Source: JAWKTT01 sp041398965
GTDB taxonomy: Bacteria; Planctomycetota; Planctomycetia; Planctomycetales; Planctomycetaceae
DNA: 64,000 nt
NCBI GenBank assembly: GCA_041398965.1
Contig: JAWKTT010000003.1
Location: 186,001 to 250,000, forward strand
Direction: 5' to 3'
Numbering within the stretch: position 1 is the first letter of the stretch; every line of letters begins with the position of its first letter. Under the pieces are notes generated by a model, which saw only the letters and a list, made by a program, of their open reading frames with translations, had not been told where the DNA came from and made no database searches. Positions 8,587 to 18,545 of this stretch are shown here, in pieces. Made by a program: the position numbers and the translations under genes.

Positions 8587-11500
8587 ATGACTCAAATTGA
8601 ACGCTCAATTCCCCGGTTGCGAATTGCAGGTCGACTGTCGGCGTTGCTGATGCTGGCGCTGTCGGTCTCGGTTGCGATGGGGGCCGACGGACAACAGGCA
8701 GGGACATTGCCGGTCGACTTCAATACCGAGATTCGACCACTCCTCTCGAACAACTGCTTCTTCTGTCATGGGCCGGATGCTGATGAACGGCAGGCGGACT
8801 TGCGGTTGGACACTCGGGCGGGGGCGATTGCCGATCTCGGGGGGCATCAGGCGATTGCCCCAGGTCAGGTTGATGCCAGCGAGTTGATCCGGCGGATCAC
8901 GTCGACCGACCCCGATGTCGTGATGCCCCCGGCTGGTAAGGGTAAGCCATTAACCCCCGCCCAGATCGGGGTGCTCAAACGTTGGATCGCTGAGGGAGCA
9001 CCCTATGCGGAACATTGGTCGTATGTGAAGCCGACCTCTCCGGCGGTCCCGGAGACGAAACATAACTCCCATGCCAACAACGAGATTGATCGGTTCGTGC
9101 TCCGTCGACTGGAAACCGAAGAGTTGAACCCCTCTCCCGAGGCGGACCGTCAAGCGTTGATTCGCCGAGTCACACTCGATCTCACCGGACTTCCCCCCAC
9201 GTTGGAAGAGGTCGATGCCTTTCTTGCGGACGAGTCCCCCGATGCTTACGAAAGTCTTGTTGACCGCTTGCTCGCCTCCCCAGCTTACGGAGAGCACATG
9301 GCTCGAATGTGGCTCGATCTCGCGCGCTATGCCGACTCCGCCGGCTATGCCGACGACCCGGCCCGCACCATCTGGGGTTATCGTGATGCCGTCATTCGGT
9401 CGTTCAATCGGAATCAGCCTTTCGATCAATTCACGATCGAGCAGCTTGCGGGTGACTTGCTCCCCGATGCGACAGAAGAGCAACGGATCGCGACGGCATT
9501 TCATCGTAACACTCTCACCAATAACGAAGGGGGAACAAACGATGAAGAGTTCCGCAATGTTGCAGTCGTTGATCGCGTGAACACAACGCTCGCTGTCTGG
9601 ATGGGGACGACCATGGCGTGTGCTCAGTGTCACACACACAAATACGACCCCATCTCCCAGCATGAGTATTTCCAGTTCTTCGCAATTCTGAATCAGTCCG
9701 CCGATGCCGACCGACGGGACGAGTCTCCCTATGTTTCGGTCTTCACCGACGAACAGCGTCAGCAGGAGCGCGACTGGAAACAGGAACTCGCCTCCCTAGA
9801 ACAAACGCTCAAGACCCCGACCCCCGAACTCCGCACGGCTCTCGTCGCTTGGCAACAGAAATACTCTCGCCCCATCGATTGGACCGTCAGCATTCCGACC
9901 GCAGCTTCGTCGACCGCAGAAACATCGGATGTCGCAACGTCAACCGAAAACGCCGGCCTGAGCGTCGATGCGGACGGAGTTGTGTCGAATCCGCAGCGGC
10001 TTCCGAACGACACCTACACCGTCACACTCCCAGCCGCCGAAGAGTTGCGAAAGATCACCGGTTTGCAAATCGAAACGCTGCCGACGGGGAACAATTTTGT
10101 CATCACTCGAGTCTCTGCCGCGATTGTGCCGCCGGGGGATGCGAGTTTGCCGGGTCGTTTTGTGCGGGTCGAACTGCCGGGCAAAGGTCAGATGCTGTCG
10201 CTCGCCGAGGTGCAGGTCGTCAGTGGTGGAAACAACATCGCCATCAATGGGACGGCGACGCAAAGCAGCACCGACTTCGGCGGACCTCCAAACTTGGCGA
10301 TCGATGGGAATACAAACGGCGACTACAAAGCCGCGATGTCGACAACGCACACCGCTGTCTCCGACAACCCATGGTGGGAAGTGGACCTGAAGTCGACGCA
10401 GCCTCTCGATTCGATCACCCTGTGGAATCGGACCGACAACTCTCTGCACACACGTCTCAATAATTTTAAGGTGCAGGTCCTCGATGCCGATCGCAAGGTT
10501 GTGTGGGAAGAGACAGTCGTCGAGCCGCCGAACCCGAGTCGAGAGTTTGCTCTCAGTGGCATCCGTCCGCTGCCGTTTCAACAGGCGGTCGCCGATTTCA
10601 GCCAGCAGAGTTTCTCGCCAGAGAAAGTGCTGGCGGCGAAGAGTTCGCCCGACAATGGATGGGCAATTGCGCCGCAGTTGAACGACGCTCATCGACTGAC
10701 GTTGACAACAGCCGCTCCGGTCGAAGTTCCCGCTGGCGCCTTCATCACCGTAACCATTGAACAGCAATCGAAGCACAAAGATCACACGCTCGACAAGTTT
10801 CGATTGTCTCTCACGACGAACCCGCAAGCAGCAGAACAGTCGGCATTCCCGGCTGACGTCGTCACATTGCTCAGTCAATCGGCAGAAGAACGGGGGGCCG
10901 AGGGGGAACAGAGGTTGCTCGACTATTATCTCTCCGTGGCCCCTTCCCTTCAGCCGCAGCGAGACCGCTTGAACAAGGTGACTCAGTCGCTCGCGAACTT
11001 CAAACCAGCAACGACGGTTCCGGTTCTGCAAGAGTTGTCCCCCGACAAACATCGCAAAACGCACGTCCAACTGCGAGGCAACTATCTCGACAAGGGGGAT
11101 GAAGTTCAGCCCGGACTCCCCGTCGCCTTTGGGCCGACGCCAACCGGTCCCATCGACCGACTGGCCATGGCCCAGTGGATCGTCAGTCGCGACAACCCAC
11201 TGACCGCACGAGTCATCACCAACCGCATGTGGGAGAAGATGTTCGGCATCGGCATCGTCCGAACCAGTGAAGAGTTTGGCTCGCAGGGGGAACGCCCCTC
11301 GCATCCCGAACTGCTCGACTGGCTTGCCGTCGACTTCATGGAACATGGTTGGGATGTCAAACGACTCATGAAGCAACTGGCGATGTCGGCAACCTACCGT
11401 CAGTCGTCCCGCGTCTCCCCCGAGTTGGTTGCGAATGACCCCGACAACCGACTCCTCGCCCGTGGACCACGATTCCGCCTCTCGGCCGAGATGGTGCGAG

Positions 11501-12093
11501 ATCAATCGCTCGCCCTCGCGGGACTCCTCAGTCCGAAGATGTACGGCCCCCCCGTCCGTCCGCCGCAGCCTTCGATGGGCCTCAACGCAGCATTCGGCAG
11601 CTCGACCGATTGGCAAACCAGCATGGGCGAAGACCGCTATCGCCGCGGCATCTATGTCACTTGGCGACGCTCGAACCCGTACCCCTCGATGGCGGCGTTC
11701 GATGCCCCAAACCGCGAAGTCTGCACCCTGAAACGAGATCGCACCAACACACCATTACAGGCATTCGTTACTCTCAATGACCCCGTCTATGTCGAAGCGG
11801 CTCAGGGACTCGCCCGACGGATTCAGAGTCAACCGGGAGATGTGTCCGCTCAACTCTCCTGGGGATTCCGACTCTGTCTGAGCCGGGAACCCTCGGAAAT
11901 CGAACGGAATCGTCTCGTGCAGTTGTACACCGAAAGCCGTGCGAAGTTGGCCGAGAATCCGGCCCAGTCGGAGAAGCTCGCCACGGACCCACTCGGCCCG
12001 GTCCCGGACGGAGTCGACCCCGTCGACCTCGCCGCTTGGACCGTCGTCTGCAACGTCCTCTTGAATCTCGACGAAACCTTAATGAAGCGATAA
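8587..12093 (+). CDS. secreted PSCyt1-DUF1549-DUF1553 protein with discoidin-like insert
   Basis: 1168 residues. An N-terminal signal peptide (to about residue 32) is followed by the planctomycete cytochrome-like domain with CFFCH at residues 57-61, the DUF1549 domain (about 165-373, motifs LIRRVTLDLTGLPPT and ACAQCHTHKYDP, the second CxxCH at 345-349), and the C-terminal DUF1553 domain (about 880-1130, motifs VNRMWEK-like VITNRMWEKMFGIGIV and TNTPLQAF). Between them, about 520-650, is an F5/8 type C-like segment (NGTATQSSTDFGGPPNLAID, WWEVDL), suggesting carbohydrate binding. These proteins are typical of Planctomycetota and thought to be extracytoplasmic, often acting in polysaccharide degradation, though the reaction is unknown. 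The DUF1501 gene follows 131 bp downstream, the usual pairing. Confidence 0.93.
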   Translation: MTQIERSIPRLRIAGRLSALLMLALSVSVAMGADGQQAGTLPVDFNTEIRPLLSNNCFFCHGPDADERQADLRLDTRAGAIADLGGHQAIAPGQVDASELIRRITSTDPDVVMPPAGKGKPLTPAQIGVLKRWIAEGAPYAEHWSYVKPTSPAVPETKHNSHANNEIDRFVLRRLETEELNPSPEADRQALIRRVTLDLTGLPPTLEEVDAFLADESPDAYESLVDRLLASPAYGEHMARMWLDLARYADSAGYADDPARTIWGYRDAVIRSFNRNQPFDQFTIEQLAGDLLPDATEEQRIATAFHRNTLTNNEGGTNDEEFRNVAVVDRVNTTLAVWMGTTMACAQCHTHKYDPISQHEYFQFFAILNQSADADRRDESPYVSVFTDEQRQQERDWKQELASLEQTLKTPTPELRTALVAWQQKYSRPIDWTVSIPTAASSTAETSDVATSTENAGLSVDADGVVSNPQRLPNDTYTVTLPAAEELRKITGLQIETLPTGNNFVITRVSAAIVPPGDASLPGRFVRVELPGKGQMLSLAEVQVVSGGNNIAINGTATQSSTDFGGPPNLAIDGNTNGDYKAAMSTTHTAVSDNPWWEVDLKSTQPLDSITLWNRTDNSLHTRLNNFKVQVLDADRKVVWEETVVEPPNPSREFALSGIRPLPFQQAVADFSQQSFSPEKVLAAKSSPDNGWAIAPQLNDAHRLTLTTAAPVEVPAGAFITVTIEQQSKHKDHTLDKFRLSLTTNPQAAEQSAFPADVVTLLSQSAEERGAEGEQRLLDYYLSVAPSLQPQRDRLNKVTQSLANFKPATTVPVLQELSPDKHRKTHVQLRGNYLDKGDEVQPGLPVAFGPTPTGPIDRLAMAQWIVSRDNPLTARVITNRMWEKMFGIGIVRTSEEFGSQGERPSHPELLDWLAVDFMEHGWDVKRLMKQLAMSATYRQSSRVSPELVANDPDNRLLARGPRFRLSAEMVRDQSLALAGLLSPKMYGPPVRPPQPSMGLNAAFGSSTDWQTSMGEDRYRRGIYVTWRRSNPYPSMAAFDAPNREVCTLKRDRTNTPLQAFVTLNDPVYVEAAQGLARRIQSQPGDVSAQLSWGFRLCLSREPSEIERNRLVQLYTESRAKLAENPAQSEKLATDPLGPVPDGVDPVDLAAWTVVCNVLLNLDETLMKR

Positions 12094-12224
12094 CACCGCA
12101 TCAATAACAACAAATCCCCGTTTCGCCTCCCACTTATGAGTGCAAGGCGTCCCCAAAACGGCGATCAATTAACATCATACCTAATATAACAATTCGCATC
12201 GCCAACTTCATTAGTGAGAATCCC

Positions 12225-13727
12225 GTGACTCTCCCCAGCAATCATCTGCAACATCAACGTATGCTCGAACGGACTCGGCGATATTTTCTCAAAGAGGCAA
12301 CCGGAGGTCTGGGGGCGATCGCTCTTTCGACGATGCTCAACGATGCCGCGAAAGGGGAATCGAAGACCAATGCACTTCTCGATGGTCGTCCGACTCTCCC
12401 CGGCGTCGACAACCCCCTCGTCCCCAAGTCACCGCACTACAAGGCAAAAGCGAAGCGAGTCATCTATCTGCACATGACCGGCTCTCCGCCAAACCTGGAC
12501 CTGTTCGACTACAAGCCCGAACTCGTCAAACGGACCGGCGAAGATTGCCCTGAGTCGTTCCTCAAGGGACGCACCTTCGCCTTTACCTCGGGGGTGCCGA
12601 AGCTGCTCGGGACGCCACGAACCTTCAAACAGTACGGCGAACCGGGCATCTGGATGTCGGACGCGATCCCACACTTCCATGAGATTGCCGACGAGATGTG
12701 CGTTGTCTCGTCGATGCACACCGACCAGTTCAATCATGCTCCCGCTGAGCTACTGATTTACACGGGCTCGCCCCGTTCCGGTCGCCCTTCGCTCGGGTCG
12801 TGGGTCACCTATGGACTCGGGACCGAGAATCAGGACCTGCCCGGTTTCGTCGTACTGATCTCCAGTGGCGTGCAGCCCAACGGCGGGAAGAACTCCTTCG
12901 GCAGCGGCTTTCTCCCTTCGGTTTACCAAGGGGTGCAATGTCGCTCGAAAGGGGACCCGGTGCTGTATGTCTCGAACCCTGAGGGGATGGACCGGGACAT
13001 GCGGCGGATGTCTCTCGATGCCCTCAAAGACTTGAATCAATTGCAAGCCGAAGAGATGGGTCACCCCGAGACCCTCACCCGTATCGCCCAATACGAACTC
13101 GCCTATCGGATGCAGATGTCGGTCCCCGAAGTGATGGACCTGTCTCAAGAGCCGAAGCACATTCTTGAAGCGTACGGAGCAACCCCAGGCGGTTCGAGTT
13201 TGGCGAACAACTGCCTCCTGGCTCGCCGTCTGATCGAGAACGATGTTCGCTTTGTGCAACTGTTCGACTGGGGTTGGGACTTCCATGGCACGGGCGAAGG
13301 TGAGGGTCTGACCACCGGACTGACCCGCAAATGTGCCTCCATGGACAAGCCCATCGCCGCCCTCATTAAAGACCTGAAACAACGTGGACTGCTGGACGAA
13401 ACACTCATCGTCTGGGGTGGCGAATTCGGACGGACCCCATTTCGTGAAGGCCGTACTGCCAAGAGCCAAGTCCTCGGTCGCGATCACTTCCCAGACTGCT
13501 TCACGATGTGGATGGCCGGTGGGGGCGTGAAGGGGGGCTATCAGCACGGCTTGACCGACGAACTGGGTTTCGGGGTCGTCGAAAACGGGGTCCACGTCCA
13601 CGACCTGCAAGCAACGATCATGCGACTCCTGGGCTTCGACCACGAGCAACTGACCTATCGTTTCCAAGGCCGCGACTACCGCCTCACCGACGTGCATGGC
13701 GAAGTGGTCGAAGCGCTGATCGCCTGA
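12225..13727 (+). CDS. DUF1501 (sulfatase-like fold) protein, Tat-exported
   Basis: 500 residues with a twin-arginine type leader (RRYFLKEATGGLGAIALS, residues 18-35). The rest is a typical DUF1501 protein of the alkaline phosphatase/sulfatase superfamily, with HMTGSPPNLDLFDYKP, MHTDQFNHAPAE, VRFVQLFDWGWDFHG, VWGGEFGRTPF and a C-terminal DLQATIMRLLGFDHEQLTY. The start is a GTG at 12225; ATG 12261 would shorten the leader but keep the RR motif. It follows the PSCyt/DUF1553 gene and is likely cotranscribed. The biochemical role of DUF1501 is not established. Confidence 0.93.
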   Translation: MTLPSNHLQHQRMLERTRRYFLKEATGGLGAIALSTMLNDAAKGESKTNALLDGRPTLPGVDNPLVPKSPHYKAKAKRVIYLHMTGSPPNLDLFDYKPELVKRTGEDCPESFLKGRTFAFTSGVPKLLGTPRTFKQYGEPGIWMSDAIPHFHEIADEMCVVSSMHTDQFNHAPAELLIYTGSPRSGRPSLGSWVTYGLGTENQDLPGFVVLISSGVQPNGGKNSFGSGFLPSVYQGVQCRSKGDPVLYVSNPEGMDRDMRRMSLDALKDLNQLQAEEMGHPETLTRIAQYELAYRMQMSVPEVMDLSQEPKHILEAYGATPGGSSLANNCLLARRLIENDVRFVQLFDWGWDFHGTGEGEGLTTGLTRKCASMDKPIAALIKDLKQRGLLDETLIVWGGEFGRTPFREGRTAKSQVLGRDHFPDCFTMWMAGGGVKGGYQHGLTDELGFGVVENGVHVHDLQATIMRLLGFDHEQLTYRFQGRDYRLTDVHGEVVEALIA

Positions 13728-13785
13728 CGCACACGATTCGCCCCATCCCTCTCGAAATGTCCGTCACGTCAGTCCCGCATCCATA

Positions 13786-13837
13786 GTCGCCTTTCGCTCC
13801 GCGAAAGGGGCGCTGCTTTCGCGGAGCGAAAGGCGAC
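13786..13837. repeat. REP-like hairpin, family II, copy 1
   Basis: Two perfect 22-bp inverted arms beginning GTCGCCTTTCGCTCC surround the 8-base loop GGGCGCTG. The same sequence recurs at 48900 and, with a longer loop, at 28040. It lies between convergent genes (DUF1501 plus, CehA-like minus), where it could serve as a bidirectional terminator. Confidence 0.9.
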
Positions 13838-13846
13838 AAACAGGGG

Positions 13847-13909
13847 CGTCGACAATGGGGGAGAGTTGTGGTTCGATCCTGTTCGCAACAATCGTGCCGA
13901 ACGGTATTG
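13847..13909. repeat. partial family III intergenic repeat
   Basis: GTCGACAATGGGGGAGAG followed by ATCGTGCCGAACGGTATTG matches the segment at 50774-50843 in order and spacing. It directly follows the REP-like hairpin. Confidence 0.6.
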
Positions 13910-13951
13910 CACCCTGCCGAAGGTGGAGGGCGAAAACGGGACTTGGTAGCA

Positions 13952-16648
13952 CTACTCGGTTTGTTCCAGTTGATATTTCATCCAAAGCTTCCAGTCGGCG
14001 AGGTACTCGTGGTAGGCGATGCGGGGGGAGTCATGCAGCAGGAGGTTAGGCAGCGGGGCACGAACTCCCATGGGGCGGGTGATCACCGGTCGCGGAGCCG
14101 CGGTGAAGGCCGCTTGCAACATGTCGGAATCGGGCGGAGTTCCCTGTTCTCGCAAGAGGGCTAACGTCTGGATCGCGACGGCCGCATCGGCATTTCGCAG
14201 CGTCTCGACAAGTTCAGTCAAGTCCCCTTTCGCCTCCTTCACGAGTTGCTCGGCCTGTGTCCGGGGGCTGTCGTAGCGTCCGTTGGCATCGACATCGAGA
14301 TAGACAGGTCCCGTCATCGACAGGGTATAGGGAAGCCAGTTCGGTGAGGTGGCCTGATACGGCTTTGCGGTTGGCCAGAAGGGCTGAGTGATTCCCGGTC
14401 CCCGTGCCACCACCGTCAGCCAGCCGTCGTGAGTCAATTCCTTCTCCGAAAGTGTCCACTCGACGAACCGCTTCTCGCCGCTTGTCTGCTCGACATCGGC
14501 TTCAAAAGAAATGATTTGCCGTCGTAGCAAGCGACCGTTCAGATACAGTTCAATCGTCTCGAGACGCGACCACTGGGGGGCAAACACCGAAACGTAGACG
14601 TCGGCCACTCGGGGCTGATCAGGATCGAAGTTGACCCGTTCCCCCGGCCCGGCGGTCGAGTCGCGATGCCGAACTTTGATGTCGGCAAACAAACCATAGC
14701 TGACAACAACCTTTCCCTCACGAAACGCTTGAATGGCGTCCCCTGTGTCGAGTTTTCCGGGGTTCGCATCGTTCCCGCGAATGTAGGTTCTCCCCTGACC
14801 GATAATGAACCGCGAGACATCGTGCCCATCACTTGAACCAACGGGGGTCCAATGGTGACCGGCATTCATGAGTCCGAACCAGTCATGAACGAGGGCCATC
14901 GGATCGTTCAAAAGGGCACTCGAGTTGAGCACTTCGAGGGCATTCACCTTGAGGTCTTGAATCCCCTCGACCTCGCCACTGCACGAGAGGTGTCGTCGCG
15001 GACTGAAGGGGCGGAAGCCACTGTGAATATCCCGGGCATGATTGAGGATGATCGCGTCAACGCCGCGTATCGATGTGATACTGTCGCCGATTGCATTCCA
15101 ATCGGTCAGCGTGGCATCAGGGAGCGGTCCGTCGGCGGGGGCGGGAAAGATATTGAAGTGCCCACGTTTTGTCGTCACTTCGTTCCCCACGATGGGGGTG
15201 AATCGCCCTTGCGTCCCCATCGCCCGCGAGATTTCTCGACAGTCAATCTGCTGGTTATGGTCGGTCATGATCGGAAGTTCGATCCCTTCACCGGCGAGCG
15301 TCAGCATCCGTTCCTCGATGGTCGCGTCTCCATGACCCGAGTGTGTCAGCGTATGCACATGCGTGTCGCAGGCGATCCAGCCACCGGTCGGTACGATCCG
15401 TCGGATTGACATCGGCAACACCAGTACCATCACGCCATCCGGGGCGATGTCGGTCCGAAGTTCCGCTAATTCGGCCCCGGCCCCCATGCGAGTTGCAGCC
15501 ATTCTCATCCGATCCGCTGCGTCCATCTGAGCGGCCGCATCCATCCGCATCGCCTGCGAGCCATTCAAGTCGTCGTCCGTGTCCAGCTCCGCCTCGGGAA
15601 GCACTGATGTTGTCGGTCCAGTCCCGGTTGACGACATCGGTTGTTCCGTCCCTCCTCCATGATTCGGCAGCGAGACGTGCGGCGGTCGGGACGATGGTTT
15701 GTCGAGTGAACCGTCCCTTTCCATCGTTGCGGGGAGTCCTTTCGGACCAGTCAGTTCAGTCGTGGGGCCAGTCAGTTCGATCGCCGTCAATGCCGGGACC
15801 TCGACGACAGAACGGGAGGCAGAGTATTCAAACCCGCGACTGGCAAAGATGCGATAGCGACCGGGGTTCAACATGATCTCGGCTCGTCCCTGACCGACGT
15901 ACGCCACGCCGGTACGATGCGCCTGAAGCTCGGCACCGAAGCGTCCGAACGGAATCAACACCCCCCGTTCATCGGTGACGGTGACGCGACAGGGGAGCCA
16001 TTCGTTCGAGTCAGCATCCCGGACTTCAACCCGCACCCGATGACCGCCACGACGCTCGATCAGCGGGAGATCATGTAAGGTGACTTCTCCCACACGGATG
16101 TCGTCACTCGTCCCCTCCGGGAGTTTGGCGGGCCGAACGGTCAGACGATTCAGTCCCTCCTGAAGCGTCTTCGAGGGGACCGCGACATCGACAAACATGT
16201 CGTTTTCGTCCTGTGTCAACCGGCCAAGCACCTTGTCGTTGAGCACGATCTCCCAGCGCTGTCGGACATCCATTTGCCTCAGAGTTAAAGTCTGCTCGGT
16301 TGCATTCGAACGGGTCGTGAATTCCAGGGTCAGAGAGTCCCCTTCGGCTGATCGAGGGAAGCTGCTCCACTCTCGATCGACACCTCCCCGCAGATGATGC
16401 ATCGCTCCATCCAGAATCTGCACGCCGTCTGTCGATGTTGTGACGCTCGATGTCGTCTCTGGTGAAGACTCTCCCTTGATCGCGTTGGGGGTTGCCCTCT
16501 GTGTTTCCGCCGGGCTGCTCCCCGGGGTGGCAACCACCTGAGCGACGCAGACATCGTCTGCCACAAATTGCCAGCAACCGCACCACATCGCCACGACCAA
16601 CAGACGCGGCACCATCAATCGGCGAGACACGACCAACAGAAGAGACAT
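13952..16648 (-). CDS. CehA/McbA-like PHP-domain metallohydrolase, secreted
   Basis: 898 residues with an N-terminal signal segment (RLLVVAMWCGCWQF, residues 15-28). About 1-420 is beta-rich with carboxypeptidase-regulatory-like stretches and a low-complexity Met/Ala part (MRMDAAAQMDAADRMRMA). A PHP-type metal-binding domain follows: CDTHVHTLTHSGHGD, IMTDHNQQ, GNEVTTKRGHFNIFP, LNHARD and GSSDGHDV carry the expected His/Asp ligands. CehA/McbA members are carbaryl-type hydrolases or unknown phosphoesterase-like enzymes; the substrate here cannot be inferred. The start has AAGG six bases before ATG. The gene ends convergently with the DUF1501 gene. Confidence 0.85.
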   Translation of the reverse strand: MSLLLVVSRRLMVPRLLVVAMWCGCWQFVADDVCVAQVVATPGSSPAETQRATPNAIKGESSPETTSSVTTSTDGVQILDGAMHHLRGGVDREWSSFPRSAEGDSLTLEFTTRSNATEQTLTLRQMDVRQRWEIVLNDKVLGRLTQDENDMFVDVAVPSKTLQEGLNRLTVRPAKLPEGTSDDIRVGEVTLHDLPLIERRGGHRVRVEVRDADSNEWLPCRVTVTDERGVLIPFGRFGAELQAHRTGVAYVGQGRAEIMLNPGRYRIFASRGFEYSASRSVVEVPALTAIELTGPTTELTGPKGLPATMERDGSLDKPSSRPPHVSLPNHGGGTEQPMSSTGTGPTTSVLPEAELDTDDDLNGSQAMRMDAAAQMDAADRMRMAATRMGAGAELAELRTDIAPDGVMVLVLPMSIRRIVPTGGWIACDTHVHTLTHSGHGDATIEERMLTLAGEGIELPIMTDHNQQIDCREISRAMGTQGRFTPIVGNEVTTKRGHFNIFPAPADGPLPDATLTDWNAIGDSITSIRGVDAIILNHARDIHSGFRPFSPRRHLSCSGEVEGIQDLKVNALEVLNSSALLNDPMALVHDWFGLMNAGHHWTPVGSSDGHDVSRFIIGQGRTYIRGNDANPGKLDTGDAIQAFREGKVVVSYGLFADIKVRHRDSTAGPGERVNFDPDQPRVADVYVSVFAPQWSRLETIELYLNGRLLRRQIISFEADVEQTSGEKRFVEWTLSEKELTHDGWLTVVARGPGITQPFWPTAKPYQATSPNWLPYTLSMTGPVYLDVDANGRYDSPRTQAEQLVKEAKGDLTELVETLRNADAAVAIQTLALLREQGTPPDSDMLQAAFTAAPRPVITRPMGVRAPLPNLLLHDSPRIAYHEYLADWKLWMKYQLEQTE

Positions 16649-16774
16649 TTGAGACCTTCCCTAACAAATCGAGAGCGCCCCACACCAAAAATGTGGGACG
16701 AGACTTGTGCAACACGTGACGACATTCGCAGCCTAGAGTTACCGCACCTGATGATGGCAACCTGAGTCTATTTC

Positions 16775-18184
16775 TTAGAACATCATCGAGTCCAACGTCG
16801 CTGCGTTGGATTCAATCACCAGCAACTGCGATGCAATGCGAGCCCGCTCTCCACCCGGTTGCTGACTCCAAAGTGCGATCGCCTCTTGCACCGCAGCGGG
16901 GCGAGGGGTGACCAACACCAGACTTTGGTTCCCCGTGGCATGGGTTGCCGCCACGTCCAGGAGAGTGGCGACGTCCGCTGACGGATTCGGGACAAGCAGC
17001 GCGAGTTCATCCAGGAGAGGCTCTGTGTGATGGGCGGACTGATCGGTTCCACAGACGAGACGGGGCTCCGAGTTCGCGGCGAAAACGGGGGCTGAATCGC
17101 CGGACTGACGCAGTCGATCGAACCAGATCGACGTCGCGAGACTGATCGCCATTTCAACTTGTTCGCTATCGTCGTCGGTCACCTGATCGGGGACCCAGGC
17201 ATCGAGAAGCACAACGCAGTCGGCATCCCGATTCTCCTGATACTCGCGAACCATCAACTCGCTTTGCCTCGCCGAGGTCGCCCAGTGAATCGCCCGGGGG
17301 TCGTCTCCTGGACGGTACTCGCGAAGCTTGCGGAAGTCATCATCGTGGGCCCCTCCACGGGGCAGCGCACTGCTGGCGACATTCGACGTCGAAAGCAGAC
17401 GACTCAACCAGTGACGCTGCATCCTGAGGATACGCGGATAGACCAGCACCTTTCCCGGACCCTCAATCTGCACTCCTCGTTCAACCAACCCCAGGGGGAA
17501 CCGCGTGTTAATCAGAATCGAACCGAAGTGATAAGGACCCCGTTGATTGAGTTCGATGCGATAGTGCCCCGACTCTTCGGCTCGGGCCGGAACGACGGAA
17601 AACTGCACCTTCGGATGCAACACCTCACGAGAGTTGGCGACGCGGTCGACGACAGTCACCAGCCATGTCGGAAGGTACCGTTTGCGATTCTTTAAGGTCA
17701 CCTCAATCAGGAGCGGGTCTCCCGCCATCACCCGTTCTGGATGCGACCTCGATACATCTAATTTCTGCAACATCATAAATGTCAGCCAGCCATTGACGAC
17801 AAACGGGCCAGCCATCAGCGAGAAGATCAACACGAGGGGATTACTTCGTCCGACGAGTGCCCCCACAAACATCACAAACATGATGAGAACGAACATCTGC
17901 CCCTCAACTGGCAGGGCGAATCGATGTCGCTTGAGTCGCCCCTGGTTGAGCGAAGGGACCAACCCGGAAACGATCTCCTTCAGGCCCCAAACCGAGAAGA
18001 AGCCACCGCAGACGAAGATCACGACCCGGCCCATCATGTCGAGCCGTTCCATCATGAATCCGGTTCGCAGTTCCGTCACGATGACCCCGAGCCCCGCCAC
18101 CATTGCGACAATCCCGCCGACGGAAACGGTCCGTTCGCTGATCGGCACGAGCGCCCGCACTGGTTGTTTGCTGCCTCCTGTCAT
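16775..18184 (-). CDS. DUF58-domain membrane protein
   Basis: About 469 residues from ATG 18184, preceded by AAGGGTGAG. An in-frame extension to 18316 exists but runs into the dispersed repeat at 18294-18452 and has no support. Two pairs of hydrophobic segments (about residues 15-80 and 95-140) anchor the protein, followed by a beta-rich region and the DUF58 core with GAHDDDFRKLREYRPGDDPR (residues about 300-320) and IHWATSARQSELMVREYQ. DUF58 proteins usually belong to MoxR AAA+ ATPase/von Willebrand factor-type operons, possibly for complex assembly or wall integrity. No moxR gene is adjacent here, which is unusual. Confidence 0.9.
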   Translation of the reverse strand: MTGGSKQPVRALVPISERTVSVGGIVAMVAGLGVIVTELRTGFMMERLDMMGRVVIFVCGGFFSVWGLKEIVSGLVPSLNQGRLKRHRFALPVEGQMFVLIMFVMFVGALVGRSNPLVLIFSLMAGPFVVNGWLTFMMLQKLDVSRSHPERVMAGDPLLIEVTLKNRKRYLPTWLVTVVDRVANSREVLHPKVQFSVVPARAEESGHYRIELNQRGPYHFGSILINTRFPLGLVERGVQIEGPGKVLVYPRILRMQRHWLSRLLSTSNVASSALPRGGAHDDDFRKLREYRPGDDPRAIHWATSARQSELMVREYQENRDADCVVLLDAWVPDQVTDDDSEQVEMAISLATSIWFDRLRQSGDSAPVFAANSEPRLVCGTDQSAHHTEPLLDELALLVPNPSADVATLLDVAATHATGNQSLVLVTPRPAAVQEAIALWSQQPGGERARIASQLLVIESNAATLDSMMF

Positions 18185-18293
18185 CTCACCCTTCATCAAC
18201 TGATTCGACGAATCATCCCCGACAACCCTCCACCTCCGCCACCGATACTGTAAACCAACCCGGCCCCCATGTCGAAACCAGTCGGGGCGCACC

Positions 18294-18452
18294 CCTCGGT
18301 TTGTGATCCTCGCCAACTTGTGATTTTTGCTGTCAGCTTCTCCCTCTCCCCCACTGTCGACGTTCCTATTTTGAAGGTCTTTTCAATGGGGGAGAGGGAG
18401 TCTCGGGTCGGCTGACGCCTCCGACTTGCGGAGTTGCCATGTGGGAAATGCC
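18294..18452. repeat. family III dispersed repeat, full copy
   Basis: This segment closely matches 59134-59287. It contains a perfect 14-bp stem, CTCCCTCTCCCCCA at 18340-18353 and TGGGGGAGAGGGAG at 18387-18400, around GTCGACGTTCCTATTT, followed by TCGGCTGACGCCTCCG and GCATGTGGG-like sequence. It lies between divergent genes and may carry regulatory or terminator signals. Confidence 0.85.
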
Positions 18453-18545
18453 CTCAATCCAGTCTCTGTGATGACGATGATGTTGACGCGAAGGGACGAG
18501 TTGTCATGCTACCGAAAATCCGACTTCCCGACTGGAGAACTGAAG

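Noticed and set aside
9940..11616. 558-codon open frame on the minus strand
   Set aside because: It lies wholly inside the PSCyt/DUF1553 gene, whose plus-strand frame has strong family motifs; the antisense product is Arg- and Val-rich without any motif.
12750..13697. 315-codon minus-strand frame
   Set aside because: Antisense to the DUF1501 gene.
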